Source: Paracoccus sp. Z118
GTDB lineage: Bacteria > Pseudomonadota > Alphaproteobacteria > Rhodobacterales > Rhodobacteraceae
Direction: 5' to 3'
Length of the DNA stretch: 64,000 nucleotides
NCBI RefSeq assembly: GCF_019061185.1
Contig: NZ_JAHQZU010000009.1
Coordinates: 62,001 to 126,000, forward strand
Position 1 is the stretch's first letter; the number at the start of each line of letters is the position of its first letter. The notes below the pieces were generated by a model. The model ran no database searches. It worked only from the letters and a program-made list of their open reading frames with translations, and was not told the DNA's origin. Positions 27,806 through 41,098 of this stretch are shown here, in pieces. A program made the position numbers and the translations under genes.

Positions 27806-29508
27806 CGCGGGCCGCCCATCTGAGCCCGGTCCCGCCCGGACCAATCCCCGGCCCCGTGCGGCTGGGGGTCGTGATGCTGTGCCACGAGAACCTGCCGCTC
27901 GCCGCGCGGATGGCGCGGATCTGGCAGCAGGGCGGGGCGACGGTCGCCATCCACGTCGATGCCAGCGTGCCCGAGGCGGACATGGCCGAGATGCGCCGCG
28001 CGCTGGAGGGTTGCGACGGCATCCTGTTCGCCCCGCGCCGGCGCTGCGAATGGGGGCATTTCTCGCTGGTGGCCGCAACGCAGGATGCGGCCGAGCTGCT
28101 GCTCGCCTCGGCGTCCGACACCACCCATGTCCTGACCGCGTCCGGGGCCTGCCTGCCGCTGCGTCCGGTGCATGAGCTGGCCGCCTATCTCGCCCGCCAT
28201 CCCGGCCGCGACTTCATCGAAAGCGTCAACGCGCTGGATGTCGGCTGGGCGGTCGGCGGGCTGGACATGGAACGGTTCACGCTGCGCTTCCCGTTCTCGT
28301 TCCGCCGCCAGCGCCAGCTGTTCGACCGCTATGTGAAGCTTCAGCGCAGGCTGAAGATAAAGCGCAAGGTTCCGCAGGGGATCACGCCGCATCTCGGCTC
28401 GCAATGGTGGTGCCTGACGGCGCGGACGCTGGCGGCGATCCTGACCGATCCGCGCCGGGCCGAGTTCGACCGCTTCTTCCACCGCGTCTGGATACCCGAC
28501 GAGAGCTATTTCCAGACGCTCGCCCGGCGGCACACGCTGGGGATCGAAAGCCGGTCGCTGACGCTGTCCAAGTTCGACGCGCAGGGCAAACCCTATGTCT
28601 TCTACGACGATCACCGCGACATGCTGATGCAGTCGGGCTGTTTCGTCGCCCGCAAGATCTGGCCGCGGGCCGAGGGGCTTTACGCCGCCTTCCCCGCGCA
28701 GAGCCGGACCGAGGAGCCCGACAGCTACCTGATCGACCAGCTGATCGACAGCGCCGTCGCCCGCCGCAATCTGGGACGGCCGGGGCTGTATATGCAGAGC
28801 CGCTTTCCCAGAAAGGACGCCGAGAACGGCAAGACCGCCGCGCCCTACACCGTGCTCTACGGCCTTGCCGAGGCTTACCCCGGCCTGCCGGACTGGCTGC
28901 CGGGCAAGGTGGATGCCGATGTCCACGGCCATCTTTTCGCCGAACACGAGGTCGAGTTCAGCGCCGGCCGGCGGATCGGCCCCGGCGGGTTGGCGGGCAG
29001 CCCGGCGGTGCGCGATCTGGACCCGCAGGGATTCCTGACCTCGCTGATCCGGGTGACGAAACGGCCGCAGATGTTCCAGTTCAGCCCGCGCGACCGGCAG
29101 AGCCTCAACTGGTTCATGGCGACCGATCCCAACATGCGGCTGCTCGTGATCACAGGCGCTTGGGCGGTGCCGTTGCTGCATTCGGGGATGCCGTTCGACG
29201 ATGTGCGCCGCGCCGCCGCGATCTTCCAGCGGCGCGAACTGGCATTCCTGGAGATCCTCGATTCGGTCTGGGTCAAGGCAGACGTGCATCGCTGGAATCT
29301 GGCGCAGGTCGGCACCGACCCTAAGGCGCCGCTGGCCGCGCTGCTGGGGGCCGATCTGCCAAAGGATCACCCGCAGGTCGCGGATCTTTCCGGGATGCGC
29401 CCCTTCCTCGACCGGCTGCGCAATGCCGGCCTGCGCCCGCGAAAGCTGGGCGATTTCCGCCATCCGCAGCGCACGGCCCGCGCGCCCCTGCTCAAGGACG
29501 CCTCATGA
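27802..29508 (+). CDS. GT14-like branching glycosyltransferase with unassigned C-terminal domain
   Basis: A 568-aa protein. Residues about 20-320 match the Core-2/I-branching (GT14) beta-1,6-N-acetylglucosaminyltransferase family: IHVDAS near residue 51, TASGACLPLR, GSQWWCLT near residue 199 and WIPDESYFQTL near 231, where Glu is the expected catalytic base. Residues about 330-568 form a separate region (LINWFMATDP-like and WNLAQVGTDP) that I cannot name. Branching by a GlcNAc-type transferase is the likely reaction by family; the acceptor is unknown. It overlaps both neighbours by four bases. Confidence 0.8.
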   Translation: MTRAAHLSPVPPGPIPGPVRLGVVMLCHENLPLAARMARIWQQGGATVAIHVDASVPEADMAEMRRALEGCDGILFAPRRRCEWGHFSLVAATQDAAELLLASASDTTHVLTASGACLPLRPVHELAAYLARHPGRDFIESVNALDVGWAVGGLDMERFTLRFPFSFRRQRQLFDRYVKLQRRLKIKRKVPQGITPHLGSQWWCLTARTLAAILTDPRRAEFDRFFHRVWIPDESYFQTLARRHTLGIESRSLTLSKFDAQGKPYVFYDDHRDMLMQSGCFVARKIWPRAEGLYAAFPAQSRTEEPDSYLIDQLIDSAVARRNLGRPGLYMQSRFPRKDAENGKTAAPYTVLYGLAEAYPGLPDWLPGKVDADVHGHLFAEHEVEFSAGRRIGPGGLAGSPAVRDLDPQGFLTSLIRVTKRPQMFQFSPRDRQSLNWFMATDPNMRLLVITGAWAVPLLHSGMPFDDVRRAAAIFQRRELAFLEILDSVWVKADVHRWNLAQVGTDPKAPLAALLGADLPKDHPQVADLSGMRPFLDRLRNAGLRPRKLGDFRHPQRTARAPLLKDAS

Positions 29509-30881
29509 CCCAGCCCTTCCGCAGCTTCGTCATCTTCGCCGAGATGCGCACCGGGTCGAACCTGCTGGAGGCGACGCTGAACGCCATCAAGCGCGTCACC
29601 TGCTACGGCGAGGCGTTCAACCCCTACATGATGGGCTGGCCCGACAAGGACGAGCTGCGCGGCGTGACGATGGCCGAGCGCGACGCCGACCCGATGGTCC
29701 TGTTCGAGGCGATCCGCTCGCACCCGAACCTGACGGGCTTCCGCTATTTCCACGACCACGACCCGCGCATCCTGGACGCGATCATGGACGATCACAGCTG
29801 CGCCAAGGTCGTGCTGGCCCGCAACCCGCTGGACAGCTACGTGTCCACCCGCCTCGCCTATGCCACGAACCAGTGGAAGCTGAACGAGACGGAAACCCCG
29901 ATCCCCGCCCGCATCCAGTTCGACGCGGCCGAGTTCGGGCGCACGATGTCGGACATCGAGCAGTTCCAGTTGCAGATCCTGCACCGGCTTCAGGTCAGCG
30001 GACAGTCGGCCTTCTGGCTCGGCTACGAGGATCTGCGCGACACCGGCGTGATGACCGGCCTCATGCACTGGCTCGGCCGCACCGATCTGGATCGGGTGGA
30101 AGCCGCCAGCGACCAGGTGCCCCAGAACCCGCGCGAGCTGGCCGACAAGGTGGAAAACTTCGACGAGATGCAGGCCGCGCTGGCGGCGATGGACCCGTTC
30201 CAGTCCCGCCGCCTGCCCAGCTTCGAGCCGCGCCGGGGACCGGCGGTGCCGTCCTTCATGGGCTCGAGCGCAGGGAAGGGGCTGGTCTTCATGCCGGTGA
30301 AGGGCGGGCCGTCCGATGTGGTGGGCGGCTGGCTTCGCGGCCTCGGCGGCGTCACCGACGATTTCAACCAGAACTCCCTGCGCCAGTGGAAGCGCCAGCG
30401 CCCCGGCCATCGCGGCTTCACGGTCGTGCGCCATCCGCTGCTCCGCGCCTGGGCGGCCTTTGCGGCGCTCGCGGGTGGCGGCAACGTGGAACTGCGCGAG
30501 CTGCTGCGGTCCACCCACCGCGTCCCGCTGCCCGAAGGCGGGCTGCGCGCGGTGAAGGATCAGCCCCGCGTCTTCGCCGCCTTTCTCGACTTCCTGCGCC
30601 GCAACCTGAACGGCCAGACGACGCTCGCGACCCATCCCGGCTGGGCCACCCAGTCCGAGGTCATCTCGGGTTTTTCCCGCTTCGGCGCGCCCGACCTGAT
30701 CGCGCGCGAGGACCGGCTGGCTGACGATCTCGCCTTCCTGACCCGCGCCGCCGGGATCGACGCGGCTCCGCCGAAGGCCGAGGCGGGTCCCGCGCTGCTG
30801 GATGATCCGGCGCTGCGCAAGGCGGCCAAGGCGGCCTATCTGCGCGATTACGTCGCCTTCGGCTTCTCCGACCGGCCCTGA
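29505..30881 (+). CDS. Sulfotransferase-like protein with two halves
   Basis: A 458-aa protein with PAPS-binding signatures of sulfotransferases in its first half: EMRTGSNLLEA near residue 13 (5'-phosphosulfate loop) and VVLARNPLDSYVS near residue 102 (3'-phosphate loop), close to Stf0/NodH types. The second half starts near residue 255 and contains VVRHPLLRAW near residue 306, which resembles the 3'-phosphate loop of carbohydrate sulfotransferases but lacks an obvious matching first loop. It would sulfate the surface glycan built by the upstream transferases; substrate is inferred. CysQ in the same region would clear PAP. Confidence 0.8.
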   Translation: MTQPFRSFVIFAEMRTGSNLLEATLNAIKRVTCYGEAFNPYMMGWPDKDELRGVTMAERDADPMVLFEAIRSHPNLTGFRYFHDHDPRILDAIMDDHSCAKVVLARNPLDSYVSTRLAYATNQWKLNETETPIPARIQFDAAEFGRTMSDIEQFQLQILHRLQVSGQSAFWLGYEDLRDTGVMTGLMHWLGRTDLDRVEAASDQVPQNPRELADKVENFDEMQAALAAMDPFQSRRLPSFEPRRGPAVPSFMGSSAGKGLVFMPVKGGPSDVVGGWLRGLGGVTDDFNQNSLRQWKRQRPGHRGFTVVRHPLLRAWAAFAALAGGGNVELRELLRSTHRVPLPEGGLRAVKDQPRVFAAFLDFLRRNLNGQTTLATHPGWATQSEVISGFSRFGAPDLIAREDRLADDLAFLTRAAGIDAAPPKAEAGPALLDDPALRKAAKAAYLRDYVAFGFSDRP

Positions 30882-30885
30882 GCCG

Positions 30886-31830
30886 TCACCCCTGCGGTGT
30901 CATCACCTTGCGCGCCCGCGCCCGCTCCAGGCCCAGCTGGCGCTCGCGCCAGATGATCGTGATTCCCGCCGCGATGATGACCCCCGCGCCCAGCAGCATC
31001 GTCGCCGTCGCCGCCTCGCCGAACACGAACCAGCCGATCCCGAGCGCGAGGATCATCGAGGCATAGTCGAACGGCGCCACCACCGAGGCATCCGCATAGC
31101 GATAGGCCGAGGTCACGAGGATCTGCGCAAGCCCGCCCATCAACCCCGCCGCGACCAGCAGCGCGCCGGTTTCCAGACCGGGCAGCACCCAGTCGAAGGG
31201 CAGCGTGACCAGCGACAGAACCGAAGACGTCACCGAGAACCAGAACACGATGGCCGAGGTCCGTTCCTGCGCGACCATCTTGCGGATGAAGATATGCGCC
31301 ATCGCCGCAAAGGCCGCGCCTGACAGCGTCAGCACCGCGCCCAGCTTTTCGGCGGTGGAGACGCCGTCCCCCGTGCCGCGAAGCTGCGGCGACAGCACGA
31401 TCAGCACCCCGATCAGCCCCAGCCCCACCATGCTAAGCCGGAAGAGGCCGACGCGCTCGTTCAGGAACATGCCGGCGAAGATCACCGTCAGCAGCGGCAT
31501 GGCGTAACCGAGGGCGGTGGCCTCGGGGAAGGGCAGCAGGCCGAGCCCGCTGAAGATGCAGACCATGGACACTGTTCCGGCGATGCCGCGATAGAAATGG
31601 CTCATCGGCCGGGCGGTCCGCAGCCCGACGCCAAGCTCGCCGTTCAGCGCCAGCCAGAACAGGATCACCGGAATGGCGAAGAACGAGCGGAAGAACACCT
31701 GCTCGCCCACCGGCACGTCATCGGCGGTGGCCTTCAGGATCGCGCCCATGATGGTGAACACCGTCACGCTGCCGAGCTTCAGCAGGATGCCGCGCAGAGG
31801 ACTGGGGGCGGGCAGTCCGTGGGGCGTCAT
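30886..31830 (-). CDS. EamA/DMT-superfamily transporter
   Basis: A 314-aa inner-membrane protein with about ten hydrophobic segments in two EamA repeats (first around residues 15-145, second around 160-295), including the short proline/glycine pattern at the end of each repeat. This group exports or exchanges amino acids, nucleosides and other small metabolites; the substrate cannot be read from sequence. The ATG overlaps the queG stop (ATGA), so it is the last gene of a GST-queG-eamA unit. It ends four bases from the convergent sulfotransferase. Confidence 0.85.
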   Translation of the reverse strand: MTPHGLPAPSPLRGILLKLGSVTVFTIMGAILKATADDVPVGEQVFFRSFFAIPVILFWLALNGELGVGLRTARPMSHFYRGIAGTVSMVCIFSGLGLLPFPEATALGYAMPLLTVIFAGMFLNERVGLFRLSMVGLGLIGVLIVLSPQLRGTGDGVSTAEKLGAVLTLSGAAFAAMAHIFIRKMVAQERTSAIVFWFSVTSSVLSLVTLPFDWVLPGLETGALLVAAGLMGGLAQILVTSAYRYADASVVAPFDYASMILALGIGWFVFGEAATATMLLGAGVIIAAGITIIWRERQLGLERARARKVMTPQG

Positions 31831-32825
31831 GCAAGCCGCCGGGCGGCCCAGCGGGCGGCATCGGCCACCGCCGGATCGGGATCGCCGGTCAGCCCTTCGG
31901 CGATGGGCCGCAACTCGCGCAGGCCGCTGTTGCCGATCGCGTAAAGCACGTTCCGCACCATCCGGTCGCGCCCGATCCGCTTGATCGGACTGCCGGAAAA
32001 CCGCGCCCGGAAGCCCGCATCATCCAACGCCGCAAGCTCCGCCAACGGCGGCGCGCGATGCGGCCCGTGATAGCGCATCTCGCTCGCCTGAACGGCGAAC
32101 TTGTTCCACGGGCAGGCGGCAAGACAATCGTCGCAGCCATAGATCCGGTTGCCCAGCATGGGCCGCAGTTCCGGGTCCACCGGCCCCTTGTGCTCGATCG
32201 TCAGGTAGGAAATGCAGCGCCGCGCATCCAGCTGGAACGGCGCGGGAAACGCGCCGGTCGGGCAGGCGTCCAGACAGGCCCGGCAACTGCCGCAATGCTC
32301 CGCCTCCGGCGCGTCGGGCGGCAGTTCCAGCGTGGTGAAGATCGCGCCCAGAAAGAACCAGTTGCCCAGATCGCGCGACAGCAGATTGGTGTGCTTGCCC
32401 TGCCAGCCGAGGCCCGCCGCCTGCGCCAGCGGCTTTTCCATCACCGGGGCCGTATCCACGAAAACCTTGATCTCGCCGCCGAACTGCTCGATCAGCCAGC
32501 GCCCGACGCGCTTCAGCCGCGCCTTGACGATGTCGTGGTAATCCTTGCCCTGCGCATAGACGCTGACCGCGCCCCGCTCCCGCCACTCCAGATCCTCGCG
32601 CGGATCATGCGGCGGGGTATAGGCCTCGGCCAGCATCACCACCGATCGCGCCTGCGGCCACAGCGCTGCCGGATCGCCGCGCCAGCCCATGCGCTCGGCC
32701 ATCCACCCCATCTGCCCGTGCCGCCCCTTCGCGACATACTCCGCCAGCCGCCCCGCCGCCTGCGGGATCGCGTCCGGCGTCGTCACGCGCGCGGCGGTGA
32801 ACCCCTCGGCCAGCGCCTGCGCCAC
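31827..32825 (-). CDS. queG: Epoxyqueuosine reductase QueG
   Basis: The last enzyme of queuosine synthesis, reducing epoxyqueuosine in tRNA with a cobalamin cofactor and two 4Fe-4S clusters. Cluster motifs [16 protein letters not shown] and [11 protein letters not shown] are complete, as is the central [14 protein letters not shown] segment with the catalytic Asp. The start is uncertain. The frame stays open to ATG 32918, but that start lies inside the end of the GST gene and would translate a GC palindrome with no ribosome site. I use GTG 32825 (332 aa), which keeps the first helix of the family; an ATT slightly upstream is another option. Confidence 0.9.
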   Translation of the reverse strand: MAQALAEGFTAARVTTPDAIPQAAGRLAEYVAKGRHGQMGWMAERMGWRGDPAALWPQARSVVMLAEAYTPPHDPREDLEWRERGAVSVYAQGKDYHDIVKARLKRVGRWLIEQFGGEIKVFVDTAPVMEKPLAQAAGLGWQGKHTNLLSRDLGNWFFLGAIFTTLELPPDAPEAEHCGSCRACLDACPTGAFPAPFQLDARRCISYLTIEHKGPVDPELRPMLGNRIYGCDDCLAACPWNKFAVQASEMRYHGPHRAPPLAELAALDDAGFRARFSGSPIKRIGRDRMVRNVLYAIGNSGLRELRPIAEGLTGDPDPAVADAARWAARRLA

Positions 32826-32855
32826 CAGCGCATTCTTCTTCGCCCAAATATCCTG

Positions 32856-32893
32856 GGGGGAGCCGGCATCGCCGGCGGGGGGCAACGCCCCCC
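32856..32893. repeat. GC palindromic element between GST and queG
   Basis: Two adjoining hairpins: GCCGGC-ATC-GCCGGC (32862-32876) flanked by G/C runs, and GGGGGGC-AAC-GCCCCCC (32877-32893). On the minus strand the element ends in CCAGGATATTTGG. From memory this composition resembles an intergenic, terminator-like motif common in Rhodobacterales genomes. No second copy was found in this window. Confidence 0.55.
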
Positions 32894-32898
32894 CTTTC

Positions 32899-33600
32899 TC
32901 AGAAATCGAGCTGCGCATAATGCGGCGCGGGCGTCACGCCCGGCACCTGATCGGCCAGCACGCTGCGGAAGGCGGGGCGCGACTTCACCGTCGCATACCA
33001 GTCGCGCAGCGTGGCCGAGCGGTCCCAGTCCACGTCCGAGATGTAGTCGAGGCAGGACAGATGCGCGGCGGCGGTGAAATCGGCAAGGCTCAGCGCGTTC
33101 CCGGCCAGCCATTTGCGCTGCTCCAGCAGGACCGTCATGTAGTCCATGTGATCCTTGACCGCGCGCAGGCCGCTCTTGACCAGCCTGCTGTCGGGATAGC
33201 CGGCCTTCATCACCTTCTTCCAGACCCGCTCGGACAGGATCGGCTTGGTGACTTCGTCGTTGAACTTGTCGTCGAACCAGGTGCAGAGGCGCCGCACCTC
33301 ATAGCGGTCCAGCGCCCCGGTCGGCATCAGCGGCGGGCTCGGGACCGTCTCGTCGAGATATTCGCAGATCGCCTGGCTTTCGGCCATCAGCCGCCCGTCC
33401 AGCCGCAGCACCGGGATCTTGCCCGCCGGGTTGCGCTTGAAGATCTCGGACCCGGCCTCCCAATAGCGTTCCTCGACCAGCTCGACCTCGATCCGCTTCT
33501 CGGCCAGCACCAGCCGCACCTTGCGGCAGAAGGGGGACAGCGTGATGTGGTAAAGGCGCGGGGTCGCGGGTGCGGAAACGGGGGAAGCGGACATGGACAT
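32899..33600 (-). CDS. Glutathione S-transferase family protein
   Basis: A 233-aa GST. The thioredoxin-like N-terminal domain begins [21 protein letters not shown] (Ser/Cys active-site region SPFC near residue 22), with the cis-proline and glutathione-contact [23 protein letters not shown]. The all-helical C-terminal domain contains [17 protein letters not shown]. Class and substrate are not clear; the Cys in SPFCRK suggests a beta/omega-like thiol enzyme. It is the first gene of a minus-strand unit with queG and the EamA transporter, with a palindromic element after its stop. Confidence 0.87.
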   Translation of the reverse strand: MSMSASPVSAPATPRLYHITLSPFCRKVRLVLAEKRIEVELVEERYWEAGSEIFKRNPAGKIPVLRLDGRLMAESQAICEYLDETVPSPPLMPTGALDRYEVRRLCTWFDDKFNDEVTKPILSERVWKKVMKAGYPDSRLVKSGLRAVKDHMDYMTVLLEQRKWLAGNALSLADFTAAAHLSCLDYISDVDWDRSATLRDWYATVKSRPAFRSVLADQVPGVTPAPHYAQLDF

Positions 33601-33678
33601 GCAACGGGCTTTCAGCGGGACTGGCCGGTGATACGCGCCGGACGCCCGCGTTTCAACCGCAGGGCGCGGAGGCGGCGA

Positions 33679-34419
33679 TCAATCGCGCTGGAAACAGGCG
33701 GCGCGGCCATCTGCGTTGATCGTCGCCGCGCCGTCCGCGATCGCGCGGGCGCGGGCCGAGCCGGTCTTCGGCGCGCGGGTCTTGGGCGCGGGCAGGACGG
33801 CGGCCAGCGCGGCGGCCTGCCGCGCCGACAGCTTGTCCGGCGTGGTCCCGAAATGCGCGCGCGCGGCGGCGTCGATGCCGAAGATGCCGGGGCCGAACTC
33901 GGCCACGTTCAGATACACCTCAAGGACCCGCCGCTTGGACCAGACCGCCTCGATCATCGGGGTGTAGGCGGTCTCCAGCAGCTTGCGGACCCAGCTTCGC
34001 CCTTGCCACAGATAGACGTTCTTGGCCGTCTGCTGGGTGATGGTGGACGCGCCGCGCGATGATCCCGCGGCGATGACGTGCCGGATCTCGGTCATGTCGA
34101 AGCCCCAGTGGAGACAGAAATTCGCGTCTTCGGCAGCCACGACCGAGCGGGCGACCACGGGGGCGATGTCGTCCATCCGCACCCATTCGCGCGGCGCGGT
34201 CTCGCCCGCCGAGACGATGGTCCAGGTGGTCGGCGGGTTGATGAGCCAGTAGAGCACCACCAGCCCCGCCATCAGCGCCAGCACCCGCAGCCCGAACCAG
34301 CGGACGGGACGCCAGACGCGGGTCAGCAGGGCACGGCCAAGCCTGCGCCGCCGGGCCGGTGGCGCAGGCCGATCGTCGGCCCCGCCGATCGGCGGGGCAG
34401 GGGGGATGACGTGCCGCAT
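33679..34419 (-). CDS. mtgA: Monofunctional peptidoglycan glycosyltransferase MtgA
   Basis: A 246-aa GT51 enzyme that polymerises lipid II into glycan strands at the outer face of the inner membrane. A cytoplasmic Pro/Arg-rich tail is followed by one membrane anchor (about residues 43-62, VLALMAGLVVLYWLI). GT51 motifs are in order: EDANF with the catalytic Glu near residue 96, RGASTITQQ, KNVYLW and a KLLE segment, then EVYLNVAEFGPGIFGI. No transpeptidase domain follows, which makes it monofunctional. It appears as a single gene between GST and the DUF1269 protein. Confidence 0.93.
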   Translation of the reverse strand: MRHVIPPAPPIGGADDRPAPPARRRRLGRALLTRVWRPVRWFGLRVLALMAGLVVLYWLINPPTTWTIVSAGETAPREWVRMDDIAPVVARSVVAAEDANFCLHWGFDMTEIRHVIAAGSSRGASTITQQTAKNVYLWQGRSWVRKLLETAYTPMIEAVWSKRRVLEVYLNVAEFGPGIFGIDAAARAHFGTTPDKLSARQAAALAAVLPAPKTRAPKTGSARARAIADGAATINADGRAACFQRD

Positions 34420-34504
34420 GGGGCCGTCCTGTCACGCCCCCGCGCGGGGCGTCAAGTTCCGCGCCGCCCTGCGCGCGCGCCGGCGCCTTGTCGCGGCGGC
34501 CGGG

Positions 34505-35068
34505 TCACAGCCGGGGCGGGGCCGTGGGTTCGGCGGGGGTGTCCTCGGCCTCGACCGCGGGAACGCCGCCTGCTCCATGATGGCGGGTCGTCGCGCTGCG
34601 CAGCCGCGCCTCGTCGTGGTTGCTCAGCGAGGTCTGGATCACGTGCGAGCGGCTGCCGTAACGCTCCAGCCGGGGCAGCAGCTTGTCGAGGTTGAACTTG
34701 CGCGACAGGATGAACACCGCCCCGCTGCCGACGGGAACGGTCTTGCCGATCTCGCGGATGAAGTCGTCGTCGATCCCGTAATCGGTGGCGCTGCCCGCCA
34801 GCGCGCCAGCGCCCGCGCCGACCGCCGCGCCCAGCAGCGGGTTCAGGAACAGAAGCCCGATCAGCCCGCCCCAGAAGGTGCCGCCGATCGCCCCGGCGGC
34901 GGTCAGGTTGTTGGCCTGATGAAGCTGGTATTCGCCTTCGGTCGGACGGGTGACGACGACGGCGTCTTCCAGATCGACGAGGTATTCGGACTGCGCCTTG
35001 ATCATGTCCTGGCGCAGCGCGAAGGCGTCATCCTCGTCGTCGAAGGCGATTACGATCAGGTCGGACAT
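34505..35068 (-). CDS. DUF1269 membrane protein
   Basis: A 187-aa protein. The N-terminal ferredoxin-like part starts MSDLIVIAFDDEDDA, followed by a glycine-zipper hydrophobic pair of segments around residues 66-100 (GGTFWGGLIGLLFLNPLLGAAVGAGAGALAG) and a soluble region ending in an acidic/proline tail. This is the DUF1269 pattern; function unknown, possibly stress-related. The ATG at 35068 is preceded on its strand by GGAAG. It is transcribed away from the KTSC gene 132 bases away. Confidence 0.8.
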   Translation of the reverse strand: MSDLIVIAFDDEDDAFALRQDMIKAQSEYLVDLEDAVVVTRPTEGEYQLHQANNLTAAGAIGGTFWGGLIGLLFLNPLLGAAVGAGAGALAGSATDYGIDDDFIREIGKTVPVGSGAVFILSRKFNLDKLLPRLERYGSRSHVIQTSLSNHDEARLRSATTRHHGAGGVPAVEAEDTPAEPTAPPRL

Positions 35069-35200
35069 GAGGCTTCCTTCCGAAAGATGGAGTTGCCGAC
35101 CAACCCCCCGGCCTGCCAGCCGGTTCCGCGGGACGGCGGCCGGGAACCGCCGGCATCCGGGCGCGTCCTGTCCTTGGGAAGCACGGGAGGGAGCGGGAGG

Positions 35201-35407
35201 ATGCCCTACGTCGAATCGTCCGCGATCCGGCGAATCGAATGGAGCGGGGATGTCCTTTCGGTCTGGTTCCGCTCGGGCGACCGCTACGACTATGATGGCG
35301 TCCCCGAACGCGTCTATCGCGGTTTTCTCGCTGCCGGCTCGCATGGCGCGTTCTTCAGCCACTACGTCCGGGATCGCTACCCGATCCTCAGGAAATTGCA
35401 GCACTGA
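35201..35407 (+). CDS. KTSC-domain small protein
   Basis: A 68-aa protein that is almost entirely a KTSC domain: SSAIRRIEWSGDVLSVWFRSG, then YDYDGVPERVYRGFLAAGSHGAFFSHYVRDRYP. KTSC proteins are small beta-rich proteins of unknown role, sometimes fused to RNA-binding proteins such as lysyl-tRNA synthetase. Purine-rich GGGAGGGAGCGGGAGG lies before the ATG; the closest GGAGG abuts the start, so the earlier one is probably used. A bidirectional terminator follows six bases after the stop, between this gene and gltB. Confidence 0.8.
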   Translation: MPYVESSAIRRIEWSGDVLSVWFRSGDRYDYDGVPERVYRGFLAAGSHGAFFSHYVRDRYPILRKLQH

Positions 35408-35412
35408 CCCGG

Positions 35413-35437
35413 AAAGGGGGCATCGCTGCCCCCTTTT
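35413..35437. terminator. Bidirectional terminator between KTSC gene and gltB
   Basis: A perfect 10-bp stem AAAGGGGGCA / TGCCCCCTTT with loop TCGC lies in the 35 bases between two convergent genes. It is flanked by T on the plus strand and by a further run of pyrimidine on the minus strand, so it can end both transcripts. Confidence 0.85.
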
Positions 35438-35442
35438 GCCGT

Positions 35443-39968
<4,526 letters not shown>

Positions 39969-39972
<4 letters not shown>

Positions 39973-40391
39973 GCGTCCCTTTTCACGTGGGGATGTTCCT
40001 GTTCGTATTCGGCCCGCGTGATGCGCGGATGATCGCCCTCGAAGGCGGCGAAGCGGTGCGCCTGATCGGCATAGACCTCGCGCACCAGCGGGAAGGCGGC
40101 GGCCCCGTCGAAAAGGCCGGGCGAAAGCTCGTAGTCGCCGCCATTGTCGCGCATCCACAGGCCGGACCCGCAGCGGGGGCAGAAGGCGCGTTCGGCGAAG
40201 TCGGACGAGGCGTAGCGGGCGACCTCGCCCGTCACGGTCACGGCGTCGGCGGGGGCGACGAATCCCGCCATGATCCCGCCGCCCCAGCGGCGGCACATGG
40301 CGCAGTGGCAGGCGCTGACCTCTCCGTTCCAGCGGGCGGCGGTGATCGTCACGGCCCCGCACAGGCAGGCTCCGTTCAGCGGCTCAGCCAT
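39969..40391 (-). CDS. GFA-domain zinc protein (CENP-V/Gfa-like)
   Basis: A 140-aa protein of the Gfa family named after glutathione-dependent formaldehyde activation. Zinc-binding cysteines are present: GACLCGAV near residue 8, CHCAMCRRWGG near residue 28, and the FCPRCGSGL near residue 70. The actual substrate of most members is unproven. It sits between the hypothetical secreted protein and gltB, overlapping both, so it rides on the gltD-gltB transcript without an obvious metabolic link. Confidence 0.83.
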
Positions 40392-41088
40392 GGATGCGGC
40401 CCGCTCGCGTCATCAGCACCTCGCAGTCGTATTCCGGCGTGATCGAGCCGAAGCCCGGATCGCCGGGGAAGCTGAAGCGCACCGGCGAGTCGTTGGTTTC
40501 CTGCACCTCGCCGGTCCAGTCGGTCGCCGTCTCGATCCCGCCATGGAAGCGGCGGTTCTCCTCGTTGACGAATTGCTGCCCGGCGCGCTGGATCAGCAGG
40601 TTGCCGTCGGCGTCGAAGGTCCGCAGCCGGAAGCGAGTCACGCGCAGCGGCACCCCGCCGATATCCACCGTCTCGCCGGTCAGGTCGTCGCGGCCGATAT
40701 GGCGCAGCCGCTGGCCGTCATCCGCGTTGGTCCAGAAATCGAAATCGTCCCGCCCGGTGGCGAGAAGCTCGGTCAGGCTCGCCGGATCCGTCTCGCCGTC
40801 CAGCCGGTCGGTGATGCCGTTCACGAGGTCACTGCTTTCCATCCACCGGGTCTCGGCATCGATGCGCGAGCGGTAGGTGGCCCCCTCGCGCGAGAAATAC
40901 TCGGCCCACTGATCGCCCGGTGCGTCGCCATCGCAGCGGTAGTGCTGCGAGACGGTGCAGCTTCGGTTCTGGACCGTCATCTCCAGCCGGCAGCCGGCGG
41001 GCGGGGTGAAGGTCGCCGCCGCGGCCGGCTGGACGGCGCCGAGGCCGAGGCCGAGGCAGGCGAGCGCGAATGCTGTCGGATATGCCAT
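40384..41088 (-). CDS. Secreted periplasmic protein of unknown function
   Basis: A 234-aa protein with a clear signal peptide (about residues 1-24, ALACLGLGLGAVQPAAAA), then a beta-rich mature part with several Cys (CRLEM, RSCTVSQHYRC, YDCEVL) that could form disulfides. I do not recognise a domain family. It begins ten bases after gltD and overlaps the GFA gene by eight bases. The gltD-hyp-gltB order suggests it is a conserved passenger of the GOGAT operon; function is unknown. Confidence 0.7.
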   Translation of the reverse strand: MAYPTAFALACLGLGLGAVQPAAAATFTPPAGCRLEMTVQNRSCTVSQHYRCDGDAPGDQWAEYFSREGATYRSRIDAETRWMESSDLVNGITDRLDGETDPASLTELLATGRDDFDFWTNADDGQRLRHIGRDDLTGETVDIGGVPLRVTRFRLRTFDADGNLLIQRAGQQFVNEENRRFHGGIETATDWTGEVQETNDSPVRFSFPGDPGFGSITPEYDCEVLMTRAGRIHG

Positions 41089-41098
41089 GATCGTTCCC

